NCBI RefSeq assembly: GCF_000364445.2
Contig: NZ_CP043538.1
Location: forward strand, 1,681,612 to 1,745,611
Origin: Methylobacterium mesophilicum SR1.6/6
GTDB lineage: Bacteria > Pseudomonadota > Alphaproteobacteria > Rhizobiales > Beijerinckiaceae
Length of the DNA stretch: 64,000 nt
Reading direction: 5' to 3'
The translations under genes and the position numbers were made by a program. The first letter of the stretch is position 1; each line of letters opens with the position of its first letter. The notes below the pieces were generated by a model that saw nothing but the letters and a program-made list of their open reading frames with translations, was not told the DNA's origin and made no database searches. Positions 1 through 7,178 of the stretch are shown here, piece after piece.

Positions 1-194
1 CCAGCCTCTCGAGCGTGGCAAAGACCACGGTGTTCCTGAAGGACATGAACGACTTTGCCGCGATGAACGCCGTCTACGCGGAGCACTTCCCCGAAGCCGC
101 CCCGGCGCGCTCGACCGTGGAGGTAGCGCGCCTGCCGCGCGACGCCTTGGTCGAGGTCGAGGCTATCGCCCTCGCGACAGGACCCGTCCGATGA
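1..194 (+). CDS. RidA-like (YjgF/YER057c/UK114) protein, 3' end only
   Basis: The reading frame is open from the window edge and ends at TGA 192-194, so only the last 63 or so residues are visible. They read [20 protein letters not shown], then [19 protein letters not shown] and LVEVEAIAL, which is the typical C-terminal half of RidA enamine/imine deaminase proteins: the arginine of the PARSTV segment and the final acidic E in VEVEA are the family landmarks. Members hydrolyse reactive enamine or imine intermediates or act in catabolic operons. The stop overlaps the next start as ATGA (191-194), so it is translationally coupled to the MOSC gene. Family call is firm; substrate cannot be judged from this part. 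Confidence 0.75.
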   Translation, partial: SLSSVAKTTVFLKDMNDFAAMNAVYAEHFPEAAPARSTVEVARLPRDALVEVEAIALATGPVR

Positions 195-760
195 GCACGA
201 CCGCGGCCCCTCCCCATATCGAGGCCTTCGCCCACAAGGTCGGCTCTGTCGCCCAGGGCGTGCCCGGTGGCGCCACCGGGTGGCAGGGCAGCCTTCTCCA
301 CATCCACATCGCCCCTGCGGCGAGCTACGAGATGGAGGAGCTGACGGAGGCCCACTGCATCGCCGGCCGGGGCATTGAGGGCGACCGCTATTGCCTGGGC
401 ACCGGCACCTACTCGCCCAAGGCCGACACCCGCGAGGTGACGCTGATCGAGCAGGAGGTGCTCGACGCCCTCGCGCGCAACGATCCGCCGCTTCAGGAGG
501 GGCCGATCCACCTGGCGCCCATCGACCACCGCCGCAATCTTACGGTGCGCGGCGTGCCCCTCAATCACCTCGTCGGGCGCCGTTTCCAGGTGGGCGAGGT
601 GATTCTGCGCGGGGGGCGGCTGAACTTCCCGTGCAAGTATCTTGAAGAACTGCTCGGCCTCCCCGTCTACCTGCCGCTCTACAACCGCTCCGGGCTCAAT
701 TGTGGGATCGAGCGCGGTGGCATCATCCGGCCGGGTGATCCGATCACCCTGGTGGAGTGA
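191..760 (+). CDS. MOSC domain-containing protein
   Basis: 189 residues. The protein carries the MOSC (molybdenum cofactor sulfurase C-terminal) landmarks: GRGIEGDRY near residues 59-67, a central REVTLIEQE strand-helix, RRNLTVRGV near 114-122, and the conserved cysteine Cys148 in [11 protein letters not shown]. In the family this fold binds molybdenum cofactor or carries sulfur in metal-sulfur cluster assembly, and some members (YiiM/YcbX type) reduce N-hydroxylated compounds together with a ferredoxin-type electron donor. The start ATG overlaps the stop of the RidA-like gene, and an iron-sulfur reductase gene starts 4 nt after this stop, so a three-gene operon is clear. A role in N-hydroxy or Mo-dependent redox work with that reductase is inference. 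No signal peptide; cytoplasmic. Confidence 0.8.
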   Translation: MSTTAAPPHIEAFAHKVGSVAQGVPGGATGWQGSLLHIHIAPAASYEMEELTEAHCIAGRGIEGDRYCLGTGTYSPKADTREVTLIEQEVLDALARNDPPLQEGPIHLAPIDHRRNLTVRGVPLNHLVGRRFQVGEVILRGGRLNFPCKYLEELLGLPVYLPLYNRSGLNCGIERGGIIRPGDPITLVE

Positions 761-764
761 GGCG

Positions 765-1700
765 ATGTCCGCCCGCATCGTCATGAAGCTGACGGTCGTG
801 GAGGCCATCGCCACCACCCCGGAGGTGGTGCGCCTCACCCTCGTCCATCCGCGGCGCCCGCAGCTGCCCGCCTGGGAGCCCGGCGCCCATGTCGACCTGC
901 GCCTGCCGGACGAGCGGGTGAGGCAGTACTCCCTCTGCGGCGACCCCGCCGATCGGAGCCGGTACGTTTTGGCGATCAAGCGCGAGGAGGCCGGGCGTGG
1001 CGGCTCGGCCTGGGTGCACGCCCAACTCGCCGCCGGGGCGACCGTCCCCATCTCGCACCCGCGCAACCATTTCCCCCTGGCTGCTGGGGCGCGGCGCCAT
1101 GTGCTCGTCGGCGGCGGCATCGGCGTGACGCCCGTCGCCGCCATGGCACGGCACCTAGCCGCGACGGGGGGCGACTTCACGCTCCACCTCTGCGCGCGCT
1201 CTGCTGCGCAGGCCCCCCTGCTGGAGGAGCTGCGCGCGGTCTGCGGTGAGCGTCTGCGCTGCTGGTACTCCGCGGAGGGCCAACGGCTCGATCCCGCGAT
1301 GCTCGGGCCGCCGGAGGACGGCGTCCACCTCTACGCCTGTGGACCCCAGCCCCTGACGGCGGCGGTGCAGGCGCTGGGCTGGCCGGCGGAGCAGGTGCAT
1401 GTCGAGCATTTCGCGCCGCTCGTCGATGAGGGCTACACGCCCGAACCCTTCGACGTGCGGATCGCCTCGACCGGCGCCACCCTGCATGTCCCCGCCGAGA
1501 CCTCGCTCTTGGAGGTCCTGAGTCAGAACGGGACCAAGATGCCCTCATCCTGCGAGATCGGCGTGTGCGGCGCCTGCGAATGCGGCTATCGTGAGGGCGA
1601 CGTGATCCACCGTGACGTCGTGCTACCTCCGGCCAGACGCCAGGATCACCTGATGCCCTGCGTCTCCCGCGCCCGCGGGACTCTGACGCTCGCCCTTTGA
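765..1700 (+). CDS. Phthalate/vanillate dioxygenase-type reductase (flavin, NAD, 2Fe-2S)
   Basis: 311 residues with the class IA oxygenase-reductase order: flavin domain first (RQYSLCG at about 53-59 contacts the flavin), nucleotide-binding domain with GGGIGVTP at about 117-124 and YACGPQPL, then a C-terminal plant-type 2Fe-2S ferredoxin domain with CEIGVCGACECG and a distant fourth cysteine in MPCVS. Enzymes of this family pass electrons from NAD(P)H to a Rieske oxygenase such as VanA or phthalate dioxygenase. The frame is open upstream, but ATG 765, with purines just before it and 4 nt after the MOSC stop, gives the usual family N-terminus. No oxygenase gene is visible here; it may lie before the window, or the partner may be the MOSC protein. 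Confidence 0.85.
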   Translation: MSARIVMKLTVVEAIATTPEVVRLTLVHPRRPQLPAWEPGAHVDLRLPDERVRQYSLCGDPADRSRYVLAIKREEAGRGGSAWVHAQLAAGATVPISHPRNHFPLAAGARRHVLVGGGIGVTPVAAMARHLAATGGDFTLHLCARSAAQAPLLEELRAVCGERLRCWYSAEGQRLDPAMLGPPEDGVHLYACGPQPLTAAVQALGWPAEQVHVEHFAPLVDEGYTPEPFDVRIASTGATLHVPAETSLLEVLSQNGTKMPSSCEIGVCGACECGYREGDVIHRDVVLPPARRQDHLMPCVSRARGTLTLAL

Positions 1701-2358
1701 TCCCACGCAGCGCAGCTCTGGCCTATTGACCGGGGCCCCGCAGCCCCGTGGACAGGCCGCTGGCAAAGAAGACCACCATTCCGGCCATAGCCAGAACGAG
1801 ACGATGCAGCGCCACGAGCCGCATCGTATGGCCTGTGTGAGTGAGCGGCCGCCGCTGACTTTGCCAGACGCGCGCTTTGGGACGTATCCGCTTGCACGTT
1901 CAACGGTACCGAAGTCGGATGGCTGCATTGGGCGCAGTGCTGTCGCGGCTGTCGTGCGTCCGGGAAGGGACGCTCACTTCGGCTCTGGACCCTTTGGGAA
2001 CCGGCGCGCCCCGGTCTCCTCGGCGTGTTGCCACCCGGCGGAACCACGCGAGAACATCGGAAAAGGACAACCAACTTGAATTCGCGCTGGGATCGGAGGC
2101 GGGTTCGCCGATCCGGTCGCCCGACGGGCTGAATCCTGTTTAACGGCCCCGCGTAAAGGGCCATCACCCAGGCGCTGGGATGCGACGAGCATGTCGTCTG
2201 CGGTCAAGGTGTGGGGCGGCGCGCCGGATCTCGGGCCGCCGCGAGGCGTCCCGTGTCCGGGATAGGTGCGACGCGGCTGGCCGGATCAAGACCGGTATTG
2301 GAGGTGTCACGCGCGGCAGCTATTCATGCGAGCGAGATTTGGCGAGCCAGGGCAGGTC
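1701..2358. other. Intergenic region, no gene recognised
   Basis: About 660 bases between the reductase and the beta-propeller gene. Short frames exist on both strands but none has family character or a ribosome site. On the minus strand it holds a possible degenerate copy of the dispersed repeat described elsewhere: TGCGCCCAAT (1927-1936) followed 33 nt later by AAGCGGA (1887-1893). Otherwise I see nothing in it. Confidence 0.4.
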
Positions 2359-3534
2359 ATGCGTGTTGATGCGTACTGCAAGGCAGCCCTGTTCTCGCTG
2401 GTTCTGTTACATGCGGGCGGCGCCAGGGCCGTGGAGGGGCGGTCCGTCCTGATCGCGGGCCTGGACGGCAAGACGTTCTTCCGGCCCGAGGGCTCGGTGA
2501 ATGGGCCGAACGGCCATGACGGCCTCGCCGTCATCGACATCTCGGATCCGGCGCGGCCGCGCCTCGCGCACGTCTTGAAGCTCGACACCTCCGTCTACGG
2601 ACCGCCGACCAACCTGCAGATCACGCCGGACGGCCGGCTCGGCCTCGTCACCAGCCCCGTCACCATGCGGCAGGAGGGCGAGAACTGGTGGGCGCAGCCG
2701 GACGATCGCCTGCACGTCGTCGATCTCGCCGCCGAGCCGCCCGCCCTGATCGAGACGATCCGCGTCGGCCGCCAGCCCTCCGGCATCGCGATCGCCCGGA
2801 CCGGCGGCGTCGCGCTGGTGGCCAACCGCGAGAGCCGCAGCGTGTCCGTCCTGGCGATCCTGGATGGACGCGTGCGTGTGGCGTCCGAGGTCAATGTGGG
2901 GGCCGAGGCGGCCGCGGTCGCCATCGCGCCGGACGGGCGCCGGGCCTTCGTGGCCAAGAACAAGGCCGGCACGGTCGGCGTGCTGACCGAGGAGAACGGC
3001 CGGTGGCGCCACGATCCGGCCCTCGACATGCCGGTTGGGCCCGGCACCTACGGGCTGGAGGTGACCCCGGACGGGGCCTTCGTGCTCTCCGGGAACGCCG
3101 GCCCCGCGCCGAGCGACGGCCACGCCGACACGGTCGCGCTCATCCGGGCCGGCGCCACGCCTCCAACGGTGCTCGATCATGTCGGTGTCGGCGACACCGC
3201 TGAGACCCTGGCGATCAGCCCGGCCGGGCTCTTCGCCGCGGTCGCAGTCGTGAAGGGCTCGGCCGCGCCGCAGGCGAGCTCGGCTTACACGCGGGACAGT
3301 GCGGCCGTGCTGGTCGCGATCCTGCCCGAGGGGCGCCTGCGCCCCCTCGGCGAGGCGCCCGCCGGCGCGGTGGTCCAGGGCATCGCCTTCGATCCGAGCG
3401 GGAGCTACGTCTACATCGGCAACTATACCGACCGCAGTCTCGGCGTGTATCGGATCGAGGGCGACATGATCCGGGACACAGGCGTCCGACTGCCGCTCCC
3501 GGGCCAGCCGGCCTCGTTGCGCGGCCGTCCCTGA
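2359..3534 (+). CDS. Exported YncE-like beta-propeller protein
   Basis: 391 residues. The N-terminus (MRVDAYCKAALFSLVLLHAG then GARA) is a Sec signal peptide, which is why ATG 2359 was chosen over upstream in-frame starts. The mature part consists of repeated seven-bladed-propeller strands of the YncE/lactonase kind: GRLGLVTSP, GVALVANRESRSVSV, GRRAFVAKNKAGTVGV, GAFVLSGNAG and GSYVYIGNYTDRSLGVY, each a D/G-rich turn followed by a hydrophobic strand. No catalytic residues for a defined lactonase can be assigned. It converges with soxA (14 nt gap), and such periplasmic propellers are often found next to c-type cytochrome or methanol/sulfur oxidation genes; a link with the Sox cluster is possible but not shown. 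Confidence 0.8.
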   Translation: MRVDAYCKAALFSLVLLHAGGARAVEGRSVLIAGLDGKTFFRPEGSVNGPNGHDGLAVIDISDPARPRLAHVLKLDTSVYGPPTNLQITPDGRLGLVTSPVTMRQEGENWWAQPDDRLHVVDLAAEPPALIETIRVGRQPSGIAIARTGGVALVANRESRSVSVLAILDGRVRVASEVNVGAEAAAVAIAPDGRRAFVAKNKAGTVGVLTEENGRWRHDPALDMPVGPGTYGLEVTPDGAFVLSGNAGPAPSDGHADTVALIRAGATPPTVLDHVGVGDTAETLAISPAGLFAAVAVVKGSAAPQASSAYTRDSAAVLVAILPEGRLRPLGEAPAGAVVQGIAFDPSGSYVYIGNYTDRSLGVYRIEGDMIRDTGVRLPLPGQPASLRGRP

Positions 3535-3547
3535 CGGGCGCCGCGGG

Positions 3548-4339
3548 TCAGGGCCGCACGGCCGGCGTCTCGATGGGCAGCGGCGTGGCCCGGGTCGCGA
3601 GGTAGAGTTCGAGCGCGATGTATTCCGGCGCGCCATACGCGAAGGGCTCGGCACGCATTCCGGTGAGGCAGTTGCGCAGGCGCCGCTGTAATGAGCCGAG
3701 ACCCTGCCATTCGAGGCGGTAGAGCGGGTAGCCGGTCGGTTGTCCCTGCGGTATCACCGCCGCGCCAAGGCGGCGCCCCCAATGGTCGTCGTGGCAGACC
3801 GCGCAGGACAGGCCGAGCTGACCCTGACGCGCCTCGAAGAGCAAGCGGCCCTCCGCCCGTGCGGGATCGAGCCGGGCATCGTCCGGTGGGGTCATCGGCA
3901 GCCCGCGGGACTGCGCGGCGATGAAGGCTGTGAGTGCCAGCAGGTCGGGGCTCTCGTAGGCGAGAGGCTCTACGCCCTGATGCTGCCACCGGCAGGTGTT
4001 GACCCGGGTCTGGAGGTCGACGGGTTCTTGGGTTTGAGCGTCCCAGGCGGGATAGCGTGTCGCGACGCCCCGCATCGTGGACGAGGCCTCGCCGTGGCAG
4101 CCGGCGCAGGCGGGCCGGCCGGAGGGAGGCGCCTTCGTCCAGAGATCTTCCCCGTCCGCAACGGCGAGCATGCCGGGATTGGCCCCGTCGTCCCGCTGCA
4201 TCGCCTGAATCTCAGGGCTCATCTGGTCGAAGCCGGAGCGCCGCTCGGCGCGCGGGATCGGCTCCGCCCCAGCAAGCACGCCAGAGAGGAGCAGCCCCAC
4301 GAGAACCGTTGGCAGCAGGGACTCCAGGCGGCACGGCAC
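3548..4339 (-). CDS. soxA: SoxA, diheme cytochrome c of the sulfur-oxidising complex
   Basis: 263 residues from GTG 4339; the frame is open to 4405, but this GTG is followed directly by a Sec signal peptide (LLPTVLVGLLLSGVLAGAEP) and lies 8 nt after the soxZ stop. Two heme motifs are present, CAGCH at about 78-82 and CAVCH at about 179-183, so this is the diheme form of SoxA. Cys224 in RRLRNCLTGMRAEPF matches the position of the active-site cysteine that carries the persulfide heme ligand in known SoxA. With SoxX it should form the SoxAX cytochrome that conjugates sulfane substrate to SoxY. It is the last gene of a coupled operon. The soxB gene that normally follows is missing here; downstream is the convergent propeller gene. 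Confidence 0.9.
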   Translation of the reverse strand: MPCRLESLLPTVLVGLLLSGVLAGAEPIPRAERRSGFDQMSPEIQAMQRDDGANPGMLAVADGEDLWTKAPPSGRPACAGCHGEASSTMRGVATRYPAWDAQTQEPVDLQTRVNTCRWQHQGVEPLAYESPDLLALTAFIAAQSRGLPMTPPDDARLDPARAEGRLLFEARQGQLGLSCAVCHDDHWGRRLGAAVIPQGQPTGYPLYRLEWQGLGSLQRRLRNCLTGMRAEPFAYGAPEYIALELYLATRATPLPIETPAVRP

Positions 4340-4347
4340 GGCCGAGC

Positions 4348-4668
4348 TCAGGCTACGGTGATCGCCGCGGACTCGGTCTGCTCGAAGCCGCCATCGCCGC
4401 GCCACGTGAAGCTGAAGCGGCCGCTGCGCGTCACGACCCAGCTGAAGGTCAGGTAAGGGTTGGCCGCCGAAGCGGGAAACAGCTCGGCCCGGAAGATCTC
4501 CTCGTCCTCGAAGCGGCAGACAAAGTCCGTCACAATGTTGCGCGGCAGGATCCGGCCATCAGCCCCGGGGCGGAAGCCCGTTTCCATCGGGTGAGAGATC
4601 AGGGTCTTGATCGTGATCGTGTCGCCGGGCTTGGCGGTCTTCGGCAGGTTGATCAGCGTCCGGGCCAT
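4348..4668 (-). CDS. soxZ: SoxZ, sulfur-carrier chaperone subunit
   Basis: 106 residues, the normal SoxZ length. The sequence ARTLINLPKTAKPGDTITIK and ISHPMETGFRPG, with later AELFPASAANPYLTFSW and SGRFSFTWRGDGG, is the immunoglobulin-like SoxZ fold that pairs with SoxY to form the SoxYZ carrier. No signal peptide, as usual: SoxZ is exported with SoxY through its Tat signal. The start lies 5 nt after the soxY stop and soxA follows within 10 nt, so order is soxX-Y-Z-A. Nothing in it departs from the family. Confidence 0.93.
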   Translation of the reverse strand: MARTLINLPKTAKPGDTITIKTLISHPMETGFRPGADGRILPRNIVTDFVCRFEDEEIFRAELFPASAANPYLTFSWVVTRSGRFSFTWRGDGGFEQTESAAITVA

Positions 4669-4673
4669 CGAGG

Positions 4674-5159
4674 TCAGCCCTCTAGGCAGGCGGCGAGGGT
4701 CACGATGGCATCCGCGCTCGCCGACCAGTAGGTTCCGTCGCTCATCTCGGCGATGGCGGTGATGCGCTGCGTGTCGGCGAGCCGGATGCGTGTCGAGACC
4801 TGGGCGCGGCCGGCACCCGGCCGCAGATGGACCGTGATGACGTTCGGCTGCGGGTTCCTCTCGTTGAACACCCCGATCCGGCGCACGTGATCCTCGGGCG
4901 TCATCGCGCTCTCGACAGCGACGGTGAGCGGCACCGTGTTGCCGTTCTCCACGAGCGGCGGTAGGTCGAGGGTCACCCGGCCCGGACGGATCGGGTTGTC
5001 ACCCGCGAAGCGCCGGATGGCGGACTCGGTCGTTTCGGTGCGCGGCAGCGTCGCCGCGGCGGCGGGGCGCAGCGCGACGGCGAGCGCGGTGCCGGCCGCC
5101 CCGGCGAGCACGCCGCGCCGGTCGATCGAACGCGCGCTCCGTCCCCTGTACTTGCTCAT
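4674..5159 (-). CDS. soxY: SoxY, sulfur-carrier subunit with atypical C-terminus
   Basis: 161 residues from ATG 5159, chosen because it overlaps the soxX stop as ATGA and begins directly with a Tat signal (SIDRRGVLAGAAGTALAVAL, cut near PAAAA). The middle (RRFAGDNPIRPGRVTLDLPP, ENGNTVPLTVAVES, RRIGVFNERNPQPNV) is standard SoxY. In known SoxY the carrier cysteine sits on a flexible GGCGG tail that swings into SoxAX, SoxB and SoxCD. Here the tail reads VTLAACLEG: the cysteine is kept at the fourth position from the end, but the surrounding glycines are replaced by Ala-Ala and Leu-Glu. That could restrict tail flexibility or change the partner. The gene itself looks intact, so this is probably a functional variant and not decay. 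Confidence 0.88.
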   Translation of the reverse strand: MSKYRGRSARSIDRRGVLAGAAGTALAVALRPAAAATLPRTETTESAIRRFAGDNPIRPGRVTLDLPPLVENGNTVPLTVAVESAMTPEDHVRRIGVFNERNPQPNVITVHLRPGAGRAQVSTRIRLADTQRITAIAEMSDGTYWSASADAIVTLAACLEG

Positions 5160-5626
5160 CGGCTTTCCTCGGGCCCAGCCTCGCGCAACGTCACCAAAAA
5201 GGCGACGACATCCTCGATCTCGGCCGCGTTCAGGATTGGGCGCCCCTGCCACGCCCGCCCCACGCGGGTGAGCTCCGCGAGGCTATAATAGGATGGCATG
5301 ATCGTCTTCGGGTTCAATGCCCGTCCGTCCACCAGCCGCAGGCGCAGCTGCCCCGAAGTCAGCCGCGCGCCGACGCCACGCAGATCCGGGGCGAGGTTGC
5401 CCTGGAACCGCTCCTCCGGGAAAGGCCCGGCATGGCAGAGAAGGCAGAGCCCGCGAGTCCGGTCCACGACGATGGCCCGGCCGCGCGCAGCATCGCCCGT
5501 CACGCCGGTCAGGCTCTCAGGGATGGCGTCGCCGACGACCGAGGTGGGAACCTGGCCCTCCCCGGCCTGCGCCGGCGGCGCGGCGAGCGCCAGCACGAGC
5601 ATGAGGGCTCCGCGGCCCTGCCTCAT
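5156..5626 (-). CDS. soxX: SoxX, monoheme cytochrome c
   Basis: 156 residues. A Sec signal (MLVLALAAPPAQAGEG) precedes one heme motif CLLCH at residues 61-65, and Met110 in ALNPKTIMPSYYS is the distal ligand region typical of SoxX. SoxX accepts electrons from SoxA during thiosulfate or sulfane conjugation. Start ATG 5626 overlaps the stop of the flavoprotein gene as ATGA, and its own stop overlaps the soxY start in the same way, so translation is coupled on both sides. Length and motifs are normal for the family. Confidence 0.92.
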   Translation of the reverse strand: MRQGRGALMLVLALAAPPAQAGEGQVPTSVVGDAIPESLTGVTGDAARGRAIVVDRTRGLCLLCHAGPFPEERFQGNLAPDLRGVGARLTSGQLRLRLVDGRALNPKTIMPSYYSLAELTRVGRAWQGRPILNAAEIEDVVAFLVTLREAGPEESR

Positions 5627-6885
5627 CCGAACACGTCCCGAGTGATCGTCCGATACCAGCTCTCGCCATAGGCTGCCTCTTGCGCGCGCACCGCGTCGGG
5701 CGCGTCGAGGGGGCTGATACCGCCGGCTCCCGGAACGTCCGCGAGGAGCCCGTCGGTCGGGCGGAAGACGCCTGCGATCGAGATGCCGTTGCCCGGTGCG
5801 ACAAGGCTCCAGCAGGTGTTGATGAGCTTCGGGCTCTCGGGCTCCCGTCCGGCCAGCAGATCGATCACCGCCTGCGCGCAGACCTTGGCTTGCGCGTTCG
5901 CCGAGAAGGCAGATTTCGGCATCGCCCCGGCAATCGCCGCGTCACCGATGACATGGACGCCCGGTACGAGGCGCGATTCAAAGGTCACGGGATTGATCGG
6001 GCACCAGCCGCTGCGGTCGGCGCAGCCGGCCTGCGCCGCGATCTGGCCGGCACGCTGGGGCGGAATGATGCAGGCCACATCGGCCTTGTACTCGGCGAAG
6101 TCCGTACGCACGACCATCGCGGCGGAGTCGACTTCCGTGACCGCACCGCCCGCGGCGAGTGGCACGTATTCGAGCACGTCCGGGTACAGCTTTGCCCAGG
6201 CCGCCTCGAACAGCCTCTGCTTGGAAAACGTGTCCTTGGCGTCGAGCAGGACGAGCTTCGCCTTCGGCTTCTGGGTTTTCAAGAAATGGGCGATCAGGCT
6301 CGCGCGCTCATAGGGGCCGGGCGGGCAGCGATACGGGTTCGCGGGCGCCGAGATGACCACCGTGCCGCCCTCCGGCATGGCCTCGAGCTGCCGGGCGAGG
6401 AGCACCGTCTGCTTCCCGGCCTTCCAGGCATGGGGCATCGCCTCGGCGGCCTTCGCGTCGTAGCCCGGCACCGCGTCGAAGCGGAGTTCAATGCCCGGCG
6501 AGAGGATCAGACGGTCGTAGGGTAGTGCGGTGCCATCATTGAGGGCCACCCGGCGCGTCGCCGGGTCGACTGCATCCGCCGTCCCCCGCAAGAAGCGCAG
6601 CCCAGCCCGTCCGAGGGCCTCGTAGCCGAAGGTCTGGGCCTCGATGCCGCGCAGGCCCACGACGACCGCGTTGCTGCCCGTGCAGGCGACATAGCGCTCG
6701 GCCACCTCGATCAGGGTCACGTCGACGCCGCCCGCGGCCAGGCAGCGCGCCGCCGTGGCGCCCCCGAACCCGGCGCCCACGACCACGACGCGCGGAGATG
6801 TGCCACCGAGCGCCGGGCGCGCCAGCGCGGTGGCCGCGGCTCCACCAATCAGAGCGCGGCGGGTCGCGGAAGGAGGAGCGCGCAT
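5623..6885 (-). CDS. soxF: Flavocytochrome c sulfide dehydrogenase flavoprotein (SoxF/FccB-like)
   Basis: 420 residues from ATG 6885, which overlaps the upstream cytochrome stop as TGATG. The N-terminus has a Tat signal (SATRRALIGGAAATALARPA). The FAD Rossmann motif VVVVGAGFGGATAARCLAAG follows, then PANPYRCPPGPYERAS, with a cysteine at the place of one redox-active cysteine of FccB, and LINTCWS near the C-terminus with the partner cysteine; GVHVIGDAAIAGAMPKSAFSANAQ is the second FAD-contact segment. The family oxidises sulfide to polysulfide in the periplasm and passes electrons to a cytochrome subunit. The adjacent small cytochrome gene fits that role. Neighbours soxXYZA support a sulfur substrate; the exact substrate remains inferred. 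Confidence 0.88.
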   Translation of the reverse strand: MRAPPSATRRALIGGAAATALARPALGGTSPRVVVVGAGFGGATAARCLAAGGVDVTLIEVAERYVACTGSNAVVVGLRGIEAQTFGYEALGRAGLRFLRGTADAVDPATRRVALNDGTALPYDRLILSPGIELRFDAVPGYDAKAAEAMPHAWKAGKQTVLLARQLEAMPEGGTVVISAPANPYRCPPGPYERASLIAHFLKTQKPKAKLVLLDAKDTFSKQRLFEAAWAKLYPDVLEYVPLAAGGAVTEVDSAAMVVRTDFAEYKADVACIIPPQRAGQIAAQAGCADRSGWCPINPVTFESRLVPGVHVIGDAAIAGAMPKSAFSANAQAKVCAQAVIDLLAGREPESPKLINTCWSLVAPGNGISIAGVFRPTDGLLADVPGAGGISPLDAPDAVRAQEAAYGESWYRTITRDVFG

Positions 6886-7178
6886 CACCGCGGTCCCTGC
6901 CCTGCGAACCAAGCGGCGATGGCCTGGCTCTCCCGCGCGTCGAACCCCCTGGCGATGCGGTTCATGATCGTCGCCGGGCGCGCGCCGGTTCGGAAGGCAT
7001 CGAGCGCGCCGACGATCTCGGCTTCCGGCCGCCCCGCGAGCACGCCCATGGCGGAGCCCTCGGCGTGACAGCCGGTGCAGGACGCGGCGCCGGGCGGCGG
7101 CCGCACCCCGGCGGCACCCGCGCCCGTTCCCCCGGCGAGGGCGGCAAGGAGCGCGAGCGCCGGCATGATCGCCCTCAT
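6885..7178 (-). CDS. Small periplasmic cytochrome c (FccA/SoxE-like)
   Basis: 97 residues. Signal peptide MRAIMPALALLAALAGGTGA, then one heme motif CTGCH at 34-38 and a Met in ARPATIMNRIARGF as likely distal ligand; the segment FDARESQAIAAWFAGQ is the usual final helix of cytochrome c553-like domains. ATG 7178 overlaps the stop of the molybdenum hydroxylase gene as ATGA and its stop overlaps the flavoprotein start. Only one heme is present, whereas many FccA subunits have two, so it is best described as a SoxE-type monoheme partner. It may serve the flavoprotein, the molybdenum hydroxylase, or both, because it lies exactly between them. Confidence 0.87.
   Translation of the reverse strand: MRAIMPALALLAALAGGTGAGAAGVRPPPGAASCTGCHAEGSAMGVLAGRPEAEIVGALDAFRTGARPATIMNRIARGFDARESQAIAAWFAGQGPR

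Noticed and set aside
2407..3654. Long minus-strand open frame opposite the beta-propeller gene
   Set aside because: Low-complexity composition and no motif; the plus-strand gene has a signal peptide and propeller repeats.
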